Part shown: positions 8,909 to 18,400 of the stretch, piece by piece
How positions within the stretch are numbered: position 1 is the first letter of the stretch
How the letters are laid out: each line of letters starts with the position of its first letter
Assembly (NCBI GenBank): GCA_003427395.1
Contig: BFEA01000100.1
Location: 421,924 to 460,916 of the forward strand
Length of the DNA: 38,993 nt
Direction: 5' to 3'
Origin: Chara braunii
Lineage: Eukaryota; Streptophyta; Charophyceae; Charales; Characeae
Notes under the pieces: model-generated
Database searches by the model: none
Seen by the model: only the letters and a program-made list of their open reading frames with translations
Told to the model about the DNA's origin: nothing
Translations under genes and position numbers: made by a program

Positions 8909-9280
8909 AAACTGTCATTTCGTCAAAATGGACATTTTTTATTTTTTGAACGAAATTGAAACTGAGTTTTTTCAACTTCTTTGGCTGAAAACTAGTCTAA
9001 ATTTTGCTGCTCCGGAGGGTCCAGCGTTCTTAAAACGCCGGACCCCTTGGATGTATCTGGACCTAGCTTGAGACCAAATACATCTAGGCGGTCGGTCCCC
9101 CTTGGATGTATCTGGTCTCAAGATTAGTCCTGATACATCCTGGGGTTCCGACATTTTAAAAACGCCGGACCCTCAGGTGCAGTAAAATTTAGACGAGTTT
9201 TCGACCAAAAAAGTTGTAAAAACTCAGTTTCAATTTCGTTTAAAAAATAAAAAATGTCCTTTTTGACAAAAAGGTAGTTT
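8909..9280. mobile_element. Foldback MITE (copy 3) inserted in gypsy pol, 372 bp
   Basis: The whole element is an inverted repeat: arms of about 175 bp (8909 to about 9085; about 9100 to 9280) around a loop of about 15-20 nt. The termini AAACTGTCATTTCGTCAAAA and its counterpart match at 20 of 25 positions. The inner blocks GGACATTTTTTATTTTTTGA, CGCCGGACCC and GGATGTATCTGG are mirrored. It carries the same core (GAACGAAATTGAAAC) as 949-1008, 1612-1864 and 10304-10452. Its left flank reads gypsy linker and its right flank reads gypsy protease, so it landed in the retroelement. Clean target duplications are not obvious; pol codons seem to be missing at the junction. Confidence 0.8.
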
Positions 9281-9352
9281 ACATACCTAACAATATGTCA
9301 AATGGCAAGTCGTCGCTAACTAGGAACGAAATCTTATGATTAAGCCCCAACA
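9281..9352 (-). pseudogene. Ty3/gypsy protease C-terminal fragment
   Basis: The minus strand reads EMLGLNHKISFLVSDDLPFD followed by ILLGM. This is the end of a retroviral-type aspartic protease (the hydrophobic ILLG element near its C-terminus). It is the last piece of the minus-strand gypsy pol that I can recognise toward its 5' end. No gag or 5' LTR is found to the right, so the element is 5'-truncated. Confidence 0.65.
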
Positions 9353-9365
9353 TTTCAGGTGGGGC

Positions 9366-9428
9366 TTGTTACATGACTATCTGGACTGTGTATTTTGCAT
9401 CTTGGTTTTCTGTACATCGCTCTGTTCG
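9366..9428. repeat. Dispersed repeat, inverted partner of 3947-4013
   Basis: GCTTGTTACATGACTATCTG ... TTGGTTTTCTGTACATCGCT is the reverse complement of 3947-4013 with small differences. It starts immediately beyond the protease remnant. Confidence 0.6.
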
Positions 9429-9439
9429 AGAACGGTTCC

Positions 9440-9531
9440 AATGTGGGTAAGGGCAAAGAGGACGCTGTTAAGGGAAGAGGTGATCAATGTTGCCTCGTAC
9501 CTTGAGGGTTGTGACATCTAACCATGCTAAG
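9440..9531 (+). pseudogene. Possible chromodomain-end fragment of another gypsy copy
   Basis: The plus strand encodes WVRAKRTLLREEVINVASYL then a stop, and is followed by TTGTGACATC, which resembles an LTR start. The L-R-E-E-V pattern is like the chromodomain tail at 5090-5490 (FTREELI). It is short and could be chance. Confidence 0.25.

Positions 9532-9587
<56 letters not shown>
9532..9587. repeat. (CT)n microsatellite
   Basis: About 28 uninterrupted CT units, with further shorter CT tracts downstream to about 9695. Confidence 0.95.
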
Positions 9588-9589
<2 letters not shown>

Positions 9590-9688
9590 TGTTGCTCAAA
9601 ACCTCACTCTCTCTCTCATGCTAAGCTCTGGTGGCACGACACCCTCAACTCTAGTGTGTGGCTGCTCTCTCTCATACTCTCACTCTCT

Positions 9689-9810
9689 GCCTCTCCCTAC
9701 CTTCTTCCCCAAAATACAACGTACGGTCATTCTAGCTGTATTTGGGGTATCTTTCGGTCTACATACAGCTATAATGACCGTATGTTGTATCTGGGAGGAG
9801 AAGGTAGTCT
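9689..9810. repeat. Hairpin with arms of about 28-45 bp and 21-nt loop
   Basis: ATACAACGTACGGTCATTCT and continuing (9714-9741) pairs with 9763-9790 at 26 of 28 positions. Outside this, CTACCTTCTTCCCC pairs loosely with GGGAGGAGAAGGTAG. The loop is 9742-9762. The length would suit a foldback element or hairpin RNA. Confidence 0.7.
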
Positions 9811-9839
9811 CCCCTATCTGCCTTTCTCCAGCACTACCC

Positions 9840-9975
9840 AGATGGATAGTTGACTGGACCATTGACAATTGACTGAACCATCAACCACCGAGTGGACCAT
9901 GGGATGGATTGTTGACTGGACCATTGACCATGTATTGGACCATGGTATGTATTGTTTGTTGCACTGGACCATGGG
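9840..9975. repeat. Degenerate GGACCAT tandem repeat
   Basis: TGGACCATTGAC, TGGACCATGGGATGGATTG and TTGACTGGACCATTGACC recur with variable spacing six or so times. Confidence 0.6.
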
Positions 9976-10303
9976 ATGGGCTATCATAATGATATCAACC
10001 AGTAGAAGGTACTAGGTCGGGATTACATCATTAAAAAAAAAAAAATTAAGACATTTATTTACTCCATTTACCATCTTAATTTAACTACAAGAAACAAAAC
10101 GAACCTGCATCCTGAGTCGTCGATCCATGCTAACAGATAGTGCCATAGTTGTCAGTCTCTCGGCAACGTCAATGTTTTCCAAACCTCTCTATCAAACCAA
10201 CATCAATCAACAGACCAAGTCAATCAGATCAGTTAAGCTTCAAAATCAATAGTAATAAGCGTTCTAAGTTTATATCAAATTCTTCTTTGGAAAGGACATT
10301 GAG

Positions 10304-10452
10304 TAACTGCCATTTCGTCAATGCGGACATTTTTTCTTTTTTGAACGGAATTGAAACCCACTTTTTTGGCCGAAAACTCGTCCCATTTTGCTGCTCCTGA
10401 GCGTCCGCCTTTCTTAAAACGCTGGACTCCCTGGATGTATCGAGGTCTTGTT
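10304..10452. mobile_element. Foldback MITE (copy 4), half element
   Basis: Matches the left arm of the 8909-9280 MITE from its terminus (AACTGCCATTTCGTCA) through GGACATTTTTTCTTTTTTGA, GCTGCTCC and TTAAAACGCTGGACTCCCTG to GGATGTATC, then stops at the position of that element's loop. The second arm is missing. Confidence 0.7.
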
Positions 10453-10780
10453 ATCGTATGAAGCACAGACTGTAAGATCCCTGCCTATCTTTTCCCACAG
10501 TCATCTTTCAGCTTCCCACTTTCACTGATTTGGCATGCAAAACAGTTCTGAATCAAGGGTTTTTGTGTTCAGTCAATTTATGCAGAGTGACTCGGCCCCC
10601 AAGGAAACCCTGAAATGCGGCGCCGATGGGTACTAGAAAGTGACAAAATTTGTGTTCCTGAACGAAAAGAAAACTGGATGATTGGACAGGTACTCAATTT
10701 CCGGGAAAAAAAATACAGAATCAACTATACATCGATTCAACCGTTACGAATGGGTACCCCAAACCAACACAGGTTAACAT
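10453..10780. other. No gene recognised
   Basis: A short open stretch ending GGACAG|GTACTC at about 10690 resembles an exon end, but the only nearby acceptor puts a TGA in frame, so I do not call an exon. Nothing else stands out. Confidence 0.4.
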
Positions 10781-10852
10781 GCTTGCTATCGGACTTGAAC
10801 CAATGACCTGTAGAAACAGATTTTAAGTCCATTGTCTTTACCAGTCTTGTAC
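10781..10852 (-). tRNA. tRNA-Leu(UAA)-like sequence, probably a pseudogene
   Basis: On the minus strand ATTGG-TTCAAGT-CCGAT forms a perfect T arm (10788-10804). ATGGA-CTTAAAA-TCTGT forms an anticodon arm with UAA in the loop (10816-10832) and two G-T pairs. Between them are 11 bases, as in class II tRNA-Leu, and a TGGTAAAGAC D-loop-like stretch precedes. The loop CTTAAAA is typical of organellar or bacterial-type tRNA-Leu. The 5' end GGGGGTA does not pair with the 3' strand AGCAAGC, so an acceptor stem is missing and function is unlikely. Confidence 0.35.
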
Positions 10853-10873
10853 CCCCGTTCATGAACGGGGGGG
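10852..10873. repeat. TCATGA-centred palindrome, copy 1
   Basis: CCCCCGTTCATGAACGGGGG is a perfect 20-bp palindrome, followed by more G and by GC-rich then T-rich sequence. Related palindromes are at 37456-37480 and 38875-38896. Confidence 0.7.
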
Positions 10874-11432
10874 GTTGTGAACGGACACCGGTCACCATTC
10901 ACGATTTCGGTAACCGGTCTCCGGACACGACCATCATGGGGAGCAGGAAGGGCCTTTTTTTTTTTTTTGCTGGTGATGGTAAAATGTTTTTTTGTAGGGG
11001 GGAGTGGGGTGATTAAGGGTCCTGGGTACCCACCAATTTTTTTATTTTTTTTTATTTCACCCATTTCTATTTAAATTAATGATGGGAAAAAAAAAAGTAC
11101 ACATGCCAGCATGTTCCTTTTCTTTTTAGTTTTACGGTTAATTTGGAATTTTTATCATTATTATTATTGTTTTACTTACCCTTGCAAGCCTGAGGAGTGG
11201 TGGTAGGTAGGTAGTGAAGATGAACTGAAAGAATTTGAAAGATGAAAAAAAAAAGTGAAAAAAAAAAAAACGTTTCGGCACAGTCCGGCATCTACAAGAG
11301 GCCGCCTGGGGAGGCTGGGGTTGCCTCCGATGGATTGTCGGTGTGGCTGTGGGGGGTATTCGGGTTCGCATTACTTGGGTGAAGCAAGGCACTTCCACAC
11401 ATTTTGAAAGTCCCTCCTGCTGCGCTCATCAC
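10874..11432. other. GC-rich patch then A/T-tract sequence, no gene recognised
   Basis: After the palindrome comes an ACCGG-rich patch with GGTCACC/GGTAACC words, then several A and T homopolymer tracts. A Pro/Thr-rich open frame at about 11280-11400 on the minus strand could be exon read-through but has no recognisable domain. Confidence 0.4.
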
Positions 11433-11480
11433 CTTTTCTGGAGTGGGCGAAGTGGGTATGGCGACGAGGCGGCGGAGAGC
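11433..11480 (-). CDS. Possible 48-bp micro-exon
   Basis: On the minus strand a CT-rich run ending CTCTCACAG is followed by 48 bases, exactly 16 codons (ALRRLVAIPTSPTPEK), and then GTGATG after GAAAAG. Strand and phase 0 match the two stronger exons. The pyrimidine tract is a microsatellite, which makes a chance match easier. Confidence 0.25.
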
Positions 11481-11495
11481 CTGTGAGAGACAGAG

Positions 11496-11500
<5 letters not shown>

Positions 11501-11579
<79 letters not shown>

Positions 11580-12454
11580 NNNNNNNNNNNNNNNNNNNNN
11601 NNNNNNNNNNNNNNNNNNNNNNNNNNNNNNNNNNNNNNNNNNNNNNNNNNNNNNNNNNNNNNNNNNNNNNNNNNNNNNNNNNNNNNNNNNNNNNNNNNNN
11701 NNNNNNNNNNNNNNNNNNNNNNNNNNNNNNNNNNNNNNNNNNNNNNNNNNNNNNNNNNNNNNNNNNNNNNNNNNNNNNNNNNNNNNNNNNNNNNNNNNNN
11801 NNNNNNNNNNNNNNNNNNNNNNNNNNNNNNNNNNNNNNNNNNNNNNNNNNNNNNNNNNNNNNNNNNNNNNNNNNNNNNNNNNNNNNNNNNNNNNNNNNNN
11901 NNNNNNNNNNNNNNNNNNNNNNNNNNNNNNNNNNNNNNNNNNNNNNNNNNNNNNNNNNNNNNNNNNNNNNNNNNNNNNNNNNNNNNNNNNNNNNNNNNNN
12001 NNNNNNNNNNNNNNNNNNNNNNNNNNNNNNNNNNNNNNNNNNNNNNNNNNNNNNNNNNNNNNNNNNNNNNNNNNNNNNNNNNNNNNNNNNNNNNNNNNNN
12101 NNNNNNNNNNNNNNNNNNNNNNNNNNNNNNNNNNNNNNNNNNNNNNNNNNNNNNNNNNNNNNNNNNNNNNNNNNNNNNNNNNNNNNNNNNNNNNNNNNNN
12201 NNNNNNNNNNNNNNNNNNNNNNNNNNNNNNNNNNNNNNNNNNNNNNNNNNNNNNNNNNNNNNNNNNNNNNNNNNNNNNNNNNNNNNNNNNNNNNNNNNNN
12301 NNNNNNNNNNNNNNNNNNNNNNNNNNNNNNNNNNNNNNNNNNNNNNNNNNNNNNNNNNNNNNNNNNNNNNNNNNNNNNNNNNNNNNNNNNNNNNNNNNNN
12401 NNNNNNNNNNNNNNNNNNNNNNNNNNNNNNNNNNNNNNNNNNNNNNNNNNNNNN

Positions 12455-12505
<51 letters not shown>
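11501..12505. repeat. (GA)n and (TG)n tracts flanking an 875-bp assembly gap
   Basis: GA repeats fill 11501-11579, unknown bases 11580-12454, and TG repeats 12455-12505. The gap length may be an estimate. Open frames drawn across it are meaningless. Confidence 0.95.
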
Positions 12506-12506
<1 letters not shown>

Positions 12507-12576
12507 TGTGTTTGCCCCTCTCTGTCATTGCCTTTCTTTCCTGTGTGTGTTCCACATTGTGACTGGGCACTCTCAC

Positions 12577-12684
12577 CTCTTGGAAAATACGGATGCTTCG
12601 CTGGTTCAGCTTTGGTGAGAATGTGATTCCGTCTTCCTGATCGCGCACAAGGCGTGCACGAATCAAAGCTTCATTCTTTTTCCT
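12577..12684 (-). CDS. Exon of a coiled-coil, cilia/basal-body-like protein
   Basis: On the minus strand CTGTGACAG precedes and GTGAGA follows an open segment of exactly 36 codons, phase 0 at both ends, a strong acceptor/donor pair. It encodes RKKNEALIRARLVRDQEDG followed by ITFSPKLNQRSIRIFQE. TFSPKLN-x-x-S is the same motif class as CTFAPQIN in the exon at 3708-3866. I infer one gene whose coding order is this exon first, the other second, with roughly 8.7 kb (and one assembly gap) between them. Neither end of the gene is in the window. The gene's identity is unknown; homology search of the two exons together would settle it. Confidence 0.55.
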
Positions 12685-12791
12685 CTGTCACAGATCCGAG
12701 ACACATGCCAAAAATGTATGATGTCACACGTGCAATTCAAGAACAGCTTTGCCAGTGGTATAGACACATGACACTATGATGATAGCGCCCC

Positions 12792-13127
12792 TTTTTTTTT
12801 TTTTTTTGAAAGCAACTTCGTATACGGGAAACCTAAGAGCATCCCCAGTAAGTAGGCGCCGGCATTGAAGGCTCCATCTATTGGTGGGGAGCTACACCAG
12901 CTGGAAATCGGGTCCAGCGTCCCTGTACAATGATGAACACGTATCTGCTGGAAATCGGGTCCAGCGTCCCTGTAGAATGATGTGAGTGTATTTGCTGGAA
13001 AACGGGTCCAGCGTCCCTATGCAGAGATGTATTGATATGTCCAACTACCTAAGTATGCACGTTAAACAATATATGTCAGATGGTGGGAGACCCTATCCAT
13101 CTGATCTACAGTATCTTCTTTTTTGCG
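12792..13127 (-). mobile_element. 5'-truncated LINE 3' end with 47-bp tandem array
   Basis: A T16 tract (12792-12807) is the complement of a poly(A) tail. It is followed by the 3' UTR box GGCTCCATCTATTGGTGGGG and CTGGAAATCGGGTCCAGCG shared with the other LINE copies. The CTGGAAA[TA]CGGGTCCAGCG part starts at 12901, 12948 and 12995, an exact 47-bp period. Other copies have it once. The right limit, next to the following T tract, is approximate. Confidence 0.65.
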
Positions 13128-13605
13128 TTTTTTTTTTTTTTTTTTAACACACAGTCCCTGCAGATCTAGTGAAGCTGTTGTGAGCAGACGTCACTAGCAC
13201 CTGGGGTGAGGCTCCATCTATTGGTGGGGAGCAGCACCTGCTGGAAAACGGGACCAGCGTACCTTATGCAATAAAATACAGCATGAAACATAGACGAGTA
13301 ACAGGAAGATGTCTGGAAGGCGCCTGCCAGCATTGATTACTCTGGAGTCCAGAGGATTGACTGAGCAGGTGTGGGTATGACCCGACCAATGGGTCTGAAA
13401 AGCAGGTGGTCCCCATCTCCTTCTTCAGCCCTTTGTCTGGTCAGGGTTCCGGGAGGAGCCACTGGGGGCCACCAGTGGGGTCTCCTTCCTGATCACCCTG
13501 TCCATCCCCTAAAAATTCCTTTACTTTCGAAAACAGCCACCCGACCCCACTGCGTCAGAATGCTGGTTACAAGACAGGATAAGACCGAATAGGTCAGAAT
13601 AAGAT
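13128..13605 (-). mobile_element. Older LINE (minus strand), 3' UTR half
   Basis: T18 at 13128-13145 is the poly(A) tail. Reading the minus strand from 13605 gives a 3' UTR that matches the younger LINE's 3' UTR: CTGCTCAGTCAATCC, GTAATCAATGCTGGCAGG, CCCGTTTTCCA and AATAGATGGAG occur in the same order. Its coding part lies beyond the younger insertion at 23762-24450. Flanking sequences join perfectly across the 14-bp duplication. Confidence 0.8.
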
Positions 13606-13619
13606 GGAATAAAAACAGA
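13606..13619. repeat. 5' target-site duplication of the full-length LINE
   Basis: GGAATAAAAACAGA is repeated exactly at 23748-23761, immediately after the poly(A) tail. Confidence 0.85.
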
Positions 13620-15418
13620 GGTAGTACGAGGAGGCGCTTAGCACACGCGCGGTGCGACATCGGCGTTAGACCACGACACGTCACAGGTTGACGTGCATGG
13701 TGGTCTGACCATCTGTGAGAGGGTTCCACGTAGGACTCCATAGCCGCGGTGGTTTCACCACGTCAGAGCTGCGGCTGTTGCCAGGTGGAGTCGAAGTGGG
13801 GAGAGCCCATGGTAACACCCAAGTGTGCGAGGGGGCACGTGGTGCGGAGGGAGAAATAACGCGGCAGAGAAGGACCACAACACGCGGCAGAGAAGGAGCA
13901 CAACACGAGCACCCCGGCAGTTGACGCAAAGAGGCATGATGCCCTTGATGACACCAACATAAGCAAAGGGCATGTAGTGCGATGTAAAGAAAAACACGGA
14001 AGGGAAGGAACACAACGCTGTGAGCATCCCCAAAAGCAGGAGGCGCGACACTGACAGCGGGAAAGGCCGCTGCCAACAACGAAGAAGACAGCTGGGGAAG
14101 ATAAGGGACCTCGACACGGCACAAAGAATCCAGCGGCGAGCACGAGGAAACGGCGAAGCCGCGTCCGCCAAGAACACTACGTAAGAGGTAGTGACATTGC
14201 GAAGAGAATCAAGCTCGGCGAAGGAAGATAGGGTGGAACATCGGGGCCCAGCGACGAGCAGGGAGGAGGTGACGACAAGGAAGGGTGGCTAACAACGAGA
14301 AAGAGGAAGGACGTGAAGTCGACAGCGGGGAAACCCGCCGGGGGAAGACCGGAGGTCTAGAGGAGGGCAAGAGGGAGGTGGCGAATGGGAGGAAGAAGGG
14401 CCCGCCATATCAAACCAAGAGAGCGCGGGTAGAGGATTATGTTCTATTACGGCTCTAACAGTGGGCGAGAAGGAGGCGGCGAAGAAGAGGGGCAGGAATA
14501 AGGAGGAAACACACACAATCGTGGAAGATCGTGATAGAAGGTGGAGAAAGGGGAAGGAGGTAAGATAGCGGGCGAGAAGGAAGGGGTGAAGAAAGGGGCA
14601 GTTCACACAATCGTGAAAGATTGCGACGAAGCCACGTCAGCCGGGGGAAGATCGGAGGTCTAGCGGCGGGCGAGAGGGAGGTAGTGAGTGGAGAAAGAAG
14701 GGTCCGCCAGATCAAACCAAGAGAACGCGGGTAGAGGATTACGATCTAACAGTGGGCGAGAGGGAGGAGGCGAAGAAGAGGGGCAGGAATAAGGAGGAAA
14801 CACACACAGTCATGGAAGATCGTGACAGGAGGTGGAGAAAGGGGAAGGAGGTAAGACAGCGGGCGAAAAGGAAGGGGTGAAGAGCAGACGAAGCCACGTC
14901 AGCCAAGAGCACTACATCAGAGGCTAGGCGAAGGAAGATAGTGAGGAAGATCGGGGCCCGGCGGTGAGCAGGGAGGAGACGGGGACAAGGAAGGGTGGCA
15001 AACAACGAGAAAGAGGAAGGACGTCGGGGGAAGATCGGAGGTCTAGTGCCGGGCGAGAGGGAGGTGGCGAGTGGGAGAAAGAAGAGAGAATTGGAATCGA
15101 GGCAGAAGAGGCCCGCCAGATCAAACCAAGAGCACTCAGGTAGAGGATCACGATCTAACAGCAGGCGAGGGGGAGGAGGCGAAGAAGAGGGGCAGGAATA
15201 AAGAGAAAACACATACATTCGTGGAAGATCGTGATAGGAGGAAGAGAAAGGGGAAGGAGGTAAGATAGCGGACAAGAAGGAAGGGGTGAAGAAGAGGGGT
15301 AGTTCTCACAGTCCTGGAAGATTGTGACAACGAGTAACACGGCAAAGGGGGAGTCATGATCGTAACCTGACATACCGAGTGGAAGAAAGAAAAAAGCACA
15401 GGCACAACATCCAAAGAG
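13620..15418 (+). promoter_or_regulatory. LINE 5' UTR with diverged tandem monomers
   Basis: Long purine-rich leader. GAAGAAGAGGGGCAGGAATA occurs at 14481, 14772 and 15181. CGAAGCC[AG]CGTC occurs at 14153, 14627 and 14889. A block beginning GGGGCCC[AG]GCG and ending GAGGAAGGACGT occurs at about 14243 and 14954. Monomers are thus about 290-410 bp, the middle one lacking an internal block. Tandem promoter monomers are known in mouse L1; a promoter role here is inference. Open frames on the minus strand through this region are Ser/Pro/Phe-rich shadows of the purine-rich repeat. Confidence 0.6.
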
Positions 15419-18400
15419 ATGAACCTGGGAGTCAGAAGAGGCAAGGGACCTGGCTCCCTGATCTATTACCACGGTGCCATGAGACACAACCACTTGGTTG
15501 TAAATCCATACAGAAAAGCAGTGCTAAAGAAGACTGCCTCACTACAGATGCACCGATCTCCCTCTCTCCATCTAGAAACATCTCATTTGAATCCAACCTA
15601 TTGGCCAACCCTCGAAGAGTCCATACGGGGCAGAAAGCCTGTGCTGGAGCACGCCAGCCCTGGCCAGATACATAACGTAGGAAATCGGGAGACAAACACA
15701 ATACACACACAAGGAACACACCCCGGGCAGAATCAGGGAATGGACGCACATGAGGAAGGAAAGGGGGACGGCACAGGGTCGGAAGGTGGAGGAGGAGAGG
15801 AGGTAGAGGAAATGCTGACGGAAGAAGAGAGGAACGGTGAGGCAAGGCAACAAGAAAACAAGGGTGCAAAGAAACAAGAAGGATCAGAAGGTGGAACAAA
15901 GGCCTCGTGGGCCCAAAGAGTCAGGAATACGATTCAGGAGAAAACCCTTGATATTAAACGACCCCCCCTAGATGCATGGCACGGAAATGAAGAGACTTTG
16001 AAGGTACCCCTCTGAAACCTCTCCTCGGCGAGGGCCTACTTCCTCACCCTCTTCCTCCTCCCATCGGAGAACCAAGTGAGGGAGGAAGAAAGACAATGAT
16101 GAGGACGTACCCAGAAAGCAAGCTTGAAGCAAGAGATGAAGTATACATCAAACACGCGAGCAACTGGCTATTCCATGGAGACGTTGCCCACAGATCAGTC
16201 AATGATAAAATAAAGTGGATCTGCCGACGCTTGGAGGAGATGAAAGGCAGCCCGGAGGCGGTGCAATAATTTTTTCTCATTCAACCCCTCTCCTCAACTG
16301 TATTCACCGTTTTGAATCTCTTCACCCAGGATAAACAAAAAATGCACGGGTGGAAGAAAATTAGGTGGGAGAGATCGGATGTACGCATCTACCCATGGCA
16401 GCCGAAAAAGTTGACCCCAGAAGAAAAAAGAGAACAACTAATGAAAGACTTCTATTGGGTGGAGCTGAGACACATCCCAGTGGAGGTGCAGGCGGCTTTC
16501 GTATACGACTTCGGACAACAATACAATATAGTGGATTTCATCGACCCGCTCCCGACTTACGTAGCGAAACGAGATGACTATATGATGCTTGCACTGGATC
16601 TCCCCAATGATCAGCTCTCCTCAATAGATGACATCATACCCTACAGGATGGGTGGGAGGGTCTACCAAATCCACAGCGCACAAATTTAGACCGTGGTGTT
16701 TCAAATGTAGGGCGTATGAATATCTGTGTACGAAATCGGCCTGCCCTCAACACCCCAACAAGAAAGGACCATTGGCAGGCCGTTTACACCACGATCCACG
16801 CAGACCCAACAAATGGTATATTGTGCACCAGGGCCACGAGGGGTGGGTATACCTGGAGGACCTCGACCCCAAGGGCCAGGCCAAGGGCTGGACATGGGAG
16901 GGGCGGGGGGACCCCTGCAGAGCCACTAGGCCCCCAAATGACTAGATCCCGCCGCCACCAAAGGAACCCGAGAAAATTGAAAAGCCCCCACATCTCCCCA
17001 AAGAATCAGAGAAAAACATGCCAGTCACCAAGCGGTTACCCCCTCCCCCCCCCCAAGAGAAGGACAAACCGACTATACCACAGACCAGGCAACCCGGGGA
17101 GAAGCAAAAACAGCAGAGGTGGGGCCCGACTGCAAAAGAGTACATACCTACAGGGAGACTGTGGACAGAAACAGGGGGGACGGCATGGCAACATGGGGAA
17201 CCTAGCCATACAAAAGAAGTGTCGACCCTGCAAACAAAAAAGGAAACAAGAAGTCAGGTTGAAGGAAAGAACCGTAACCAAGAGGACCTGCTGAAAAACG
17301 CCTTTGGACCAGAACTGATGGAAGTGGAGATCCTCGCTGGGACCCCCCCCCCCCCCCCCTCTCCACCGGATGTGGAAATGACAGAAGCACAAAGTCCGGT
17401 AGACTCAGAGGGAAGTGACGACAACAGTGCTCAAAAGGTAGGCCTGCAGGAGGTGGCGGACTGGCTAATGGACAGCCTGCATATCAAATATGGAGATGAA
17501 AATGAGGAATTTTGGGACAAAATCTATAGGGACCTTATCCCTCTACTGGAAAGCAGTGAGAGCCTTCACAAAGCCATCACGCAAGGGCTACCACAAGGGA
17601 CGGACTGGCCTGACACTTGCCACAAGATTCTCCATATCGTCCTCACCCGCTTCCACCGCCCGACCCCCCAACAAAACAGTTCCCCCTCGTCCCCCAGGAA
17701 TGGAGAGGACTACACGGAGCATGATAAAACAGCACACCGCGGTGAGAAGGAGGTGAAAATAAATGAGATAATAAGTCAACCACATCCGATGAACGGCCAA
17801 GAAACAAAAATAGAGGAGACAAAAGCATCCACAGAAGGAAGGAAAGATGGGGAGGGTCAACATAGACAGGCGCCGCACAGGCAAGAACAGCAGGAGGAGC
17901 AGGCCACAGGACCACTAAAGAAGGAGGAACAGGATACAAAGAAGGCGGAGCCGGAAAAAAATAATGGGTAAAAACAGGGAGAAAAAGCCCCGTCGAAAAA
18001 AATGGAAGGCCAGGAAGAACGAACAGAAGGACTGTGTATGGCGCTGGCATCATGGGAACCGGTAACTACACCCCCCCCGCCAAAACCACCAGAAGGTGAC
18101 CTTACCAGCAAAAGACAAAAACTTTGTCACTTGCTGCAAAAGACATCTTCTGACGCCGCCCCCTCCGAAAAAGGCATAGTCCTTCTCCCGGTAAGACAAA
18201 AAGAAGGGGTCTGGGAGGTGGGCTTGTTGACGCCTTCGGGGGCAGCACACGGTGAGGTTACCCTCAAAGGTTGCTCCTCCTTCTTCCTCTCCCTGACATC
18301 GTGGGCAGGAAGCATGATTCTTAGGAGCACAGATATAGCCCAGCTCACTAAAGAACACCTCCCATTAGGGGCTACCTCGGCTTTAGTGCAAACCTGCGGA

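Noticed and set aside
8899-9280. GGTAGT on both sides of the MITE as a target duplication
   Set aside because: On the right side the word is part of the terminal inverted repeat itself (it mirrors AAACT at the left end), so it is not an independent duplication.
10560-10690. Possible exon ending GGACAG|GTACTC
   Set aside because: The nearest acceptor places a TGA in frame; no support from homology.
11371-12666. Open frames of 359-431 codons
   Set aside because: They span the 875-base N gap; only the real sequence at the ends can be judged.
13681-15500. Long minus-strand Ser/Pro/Phe/Leu-rich open frames
   Set aside because: Shadows of the purine-rich tandem leader of the LINE.
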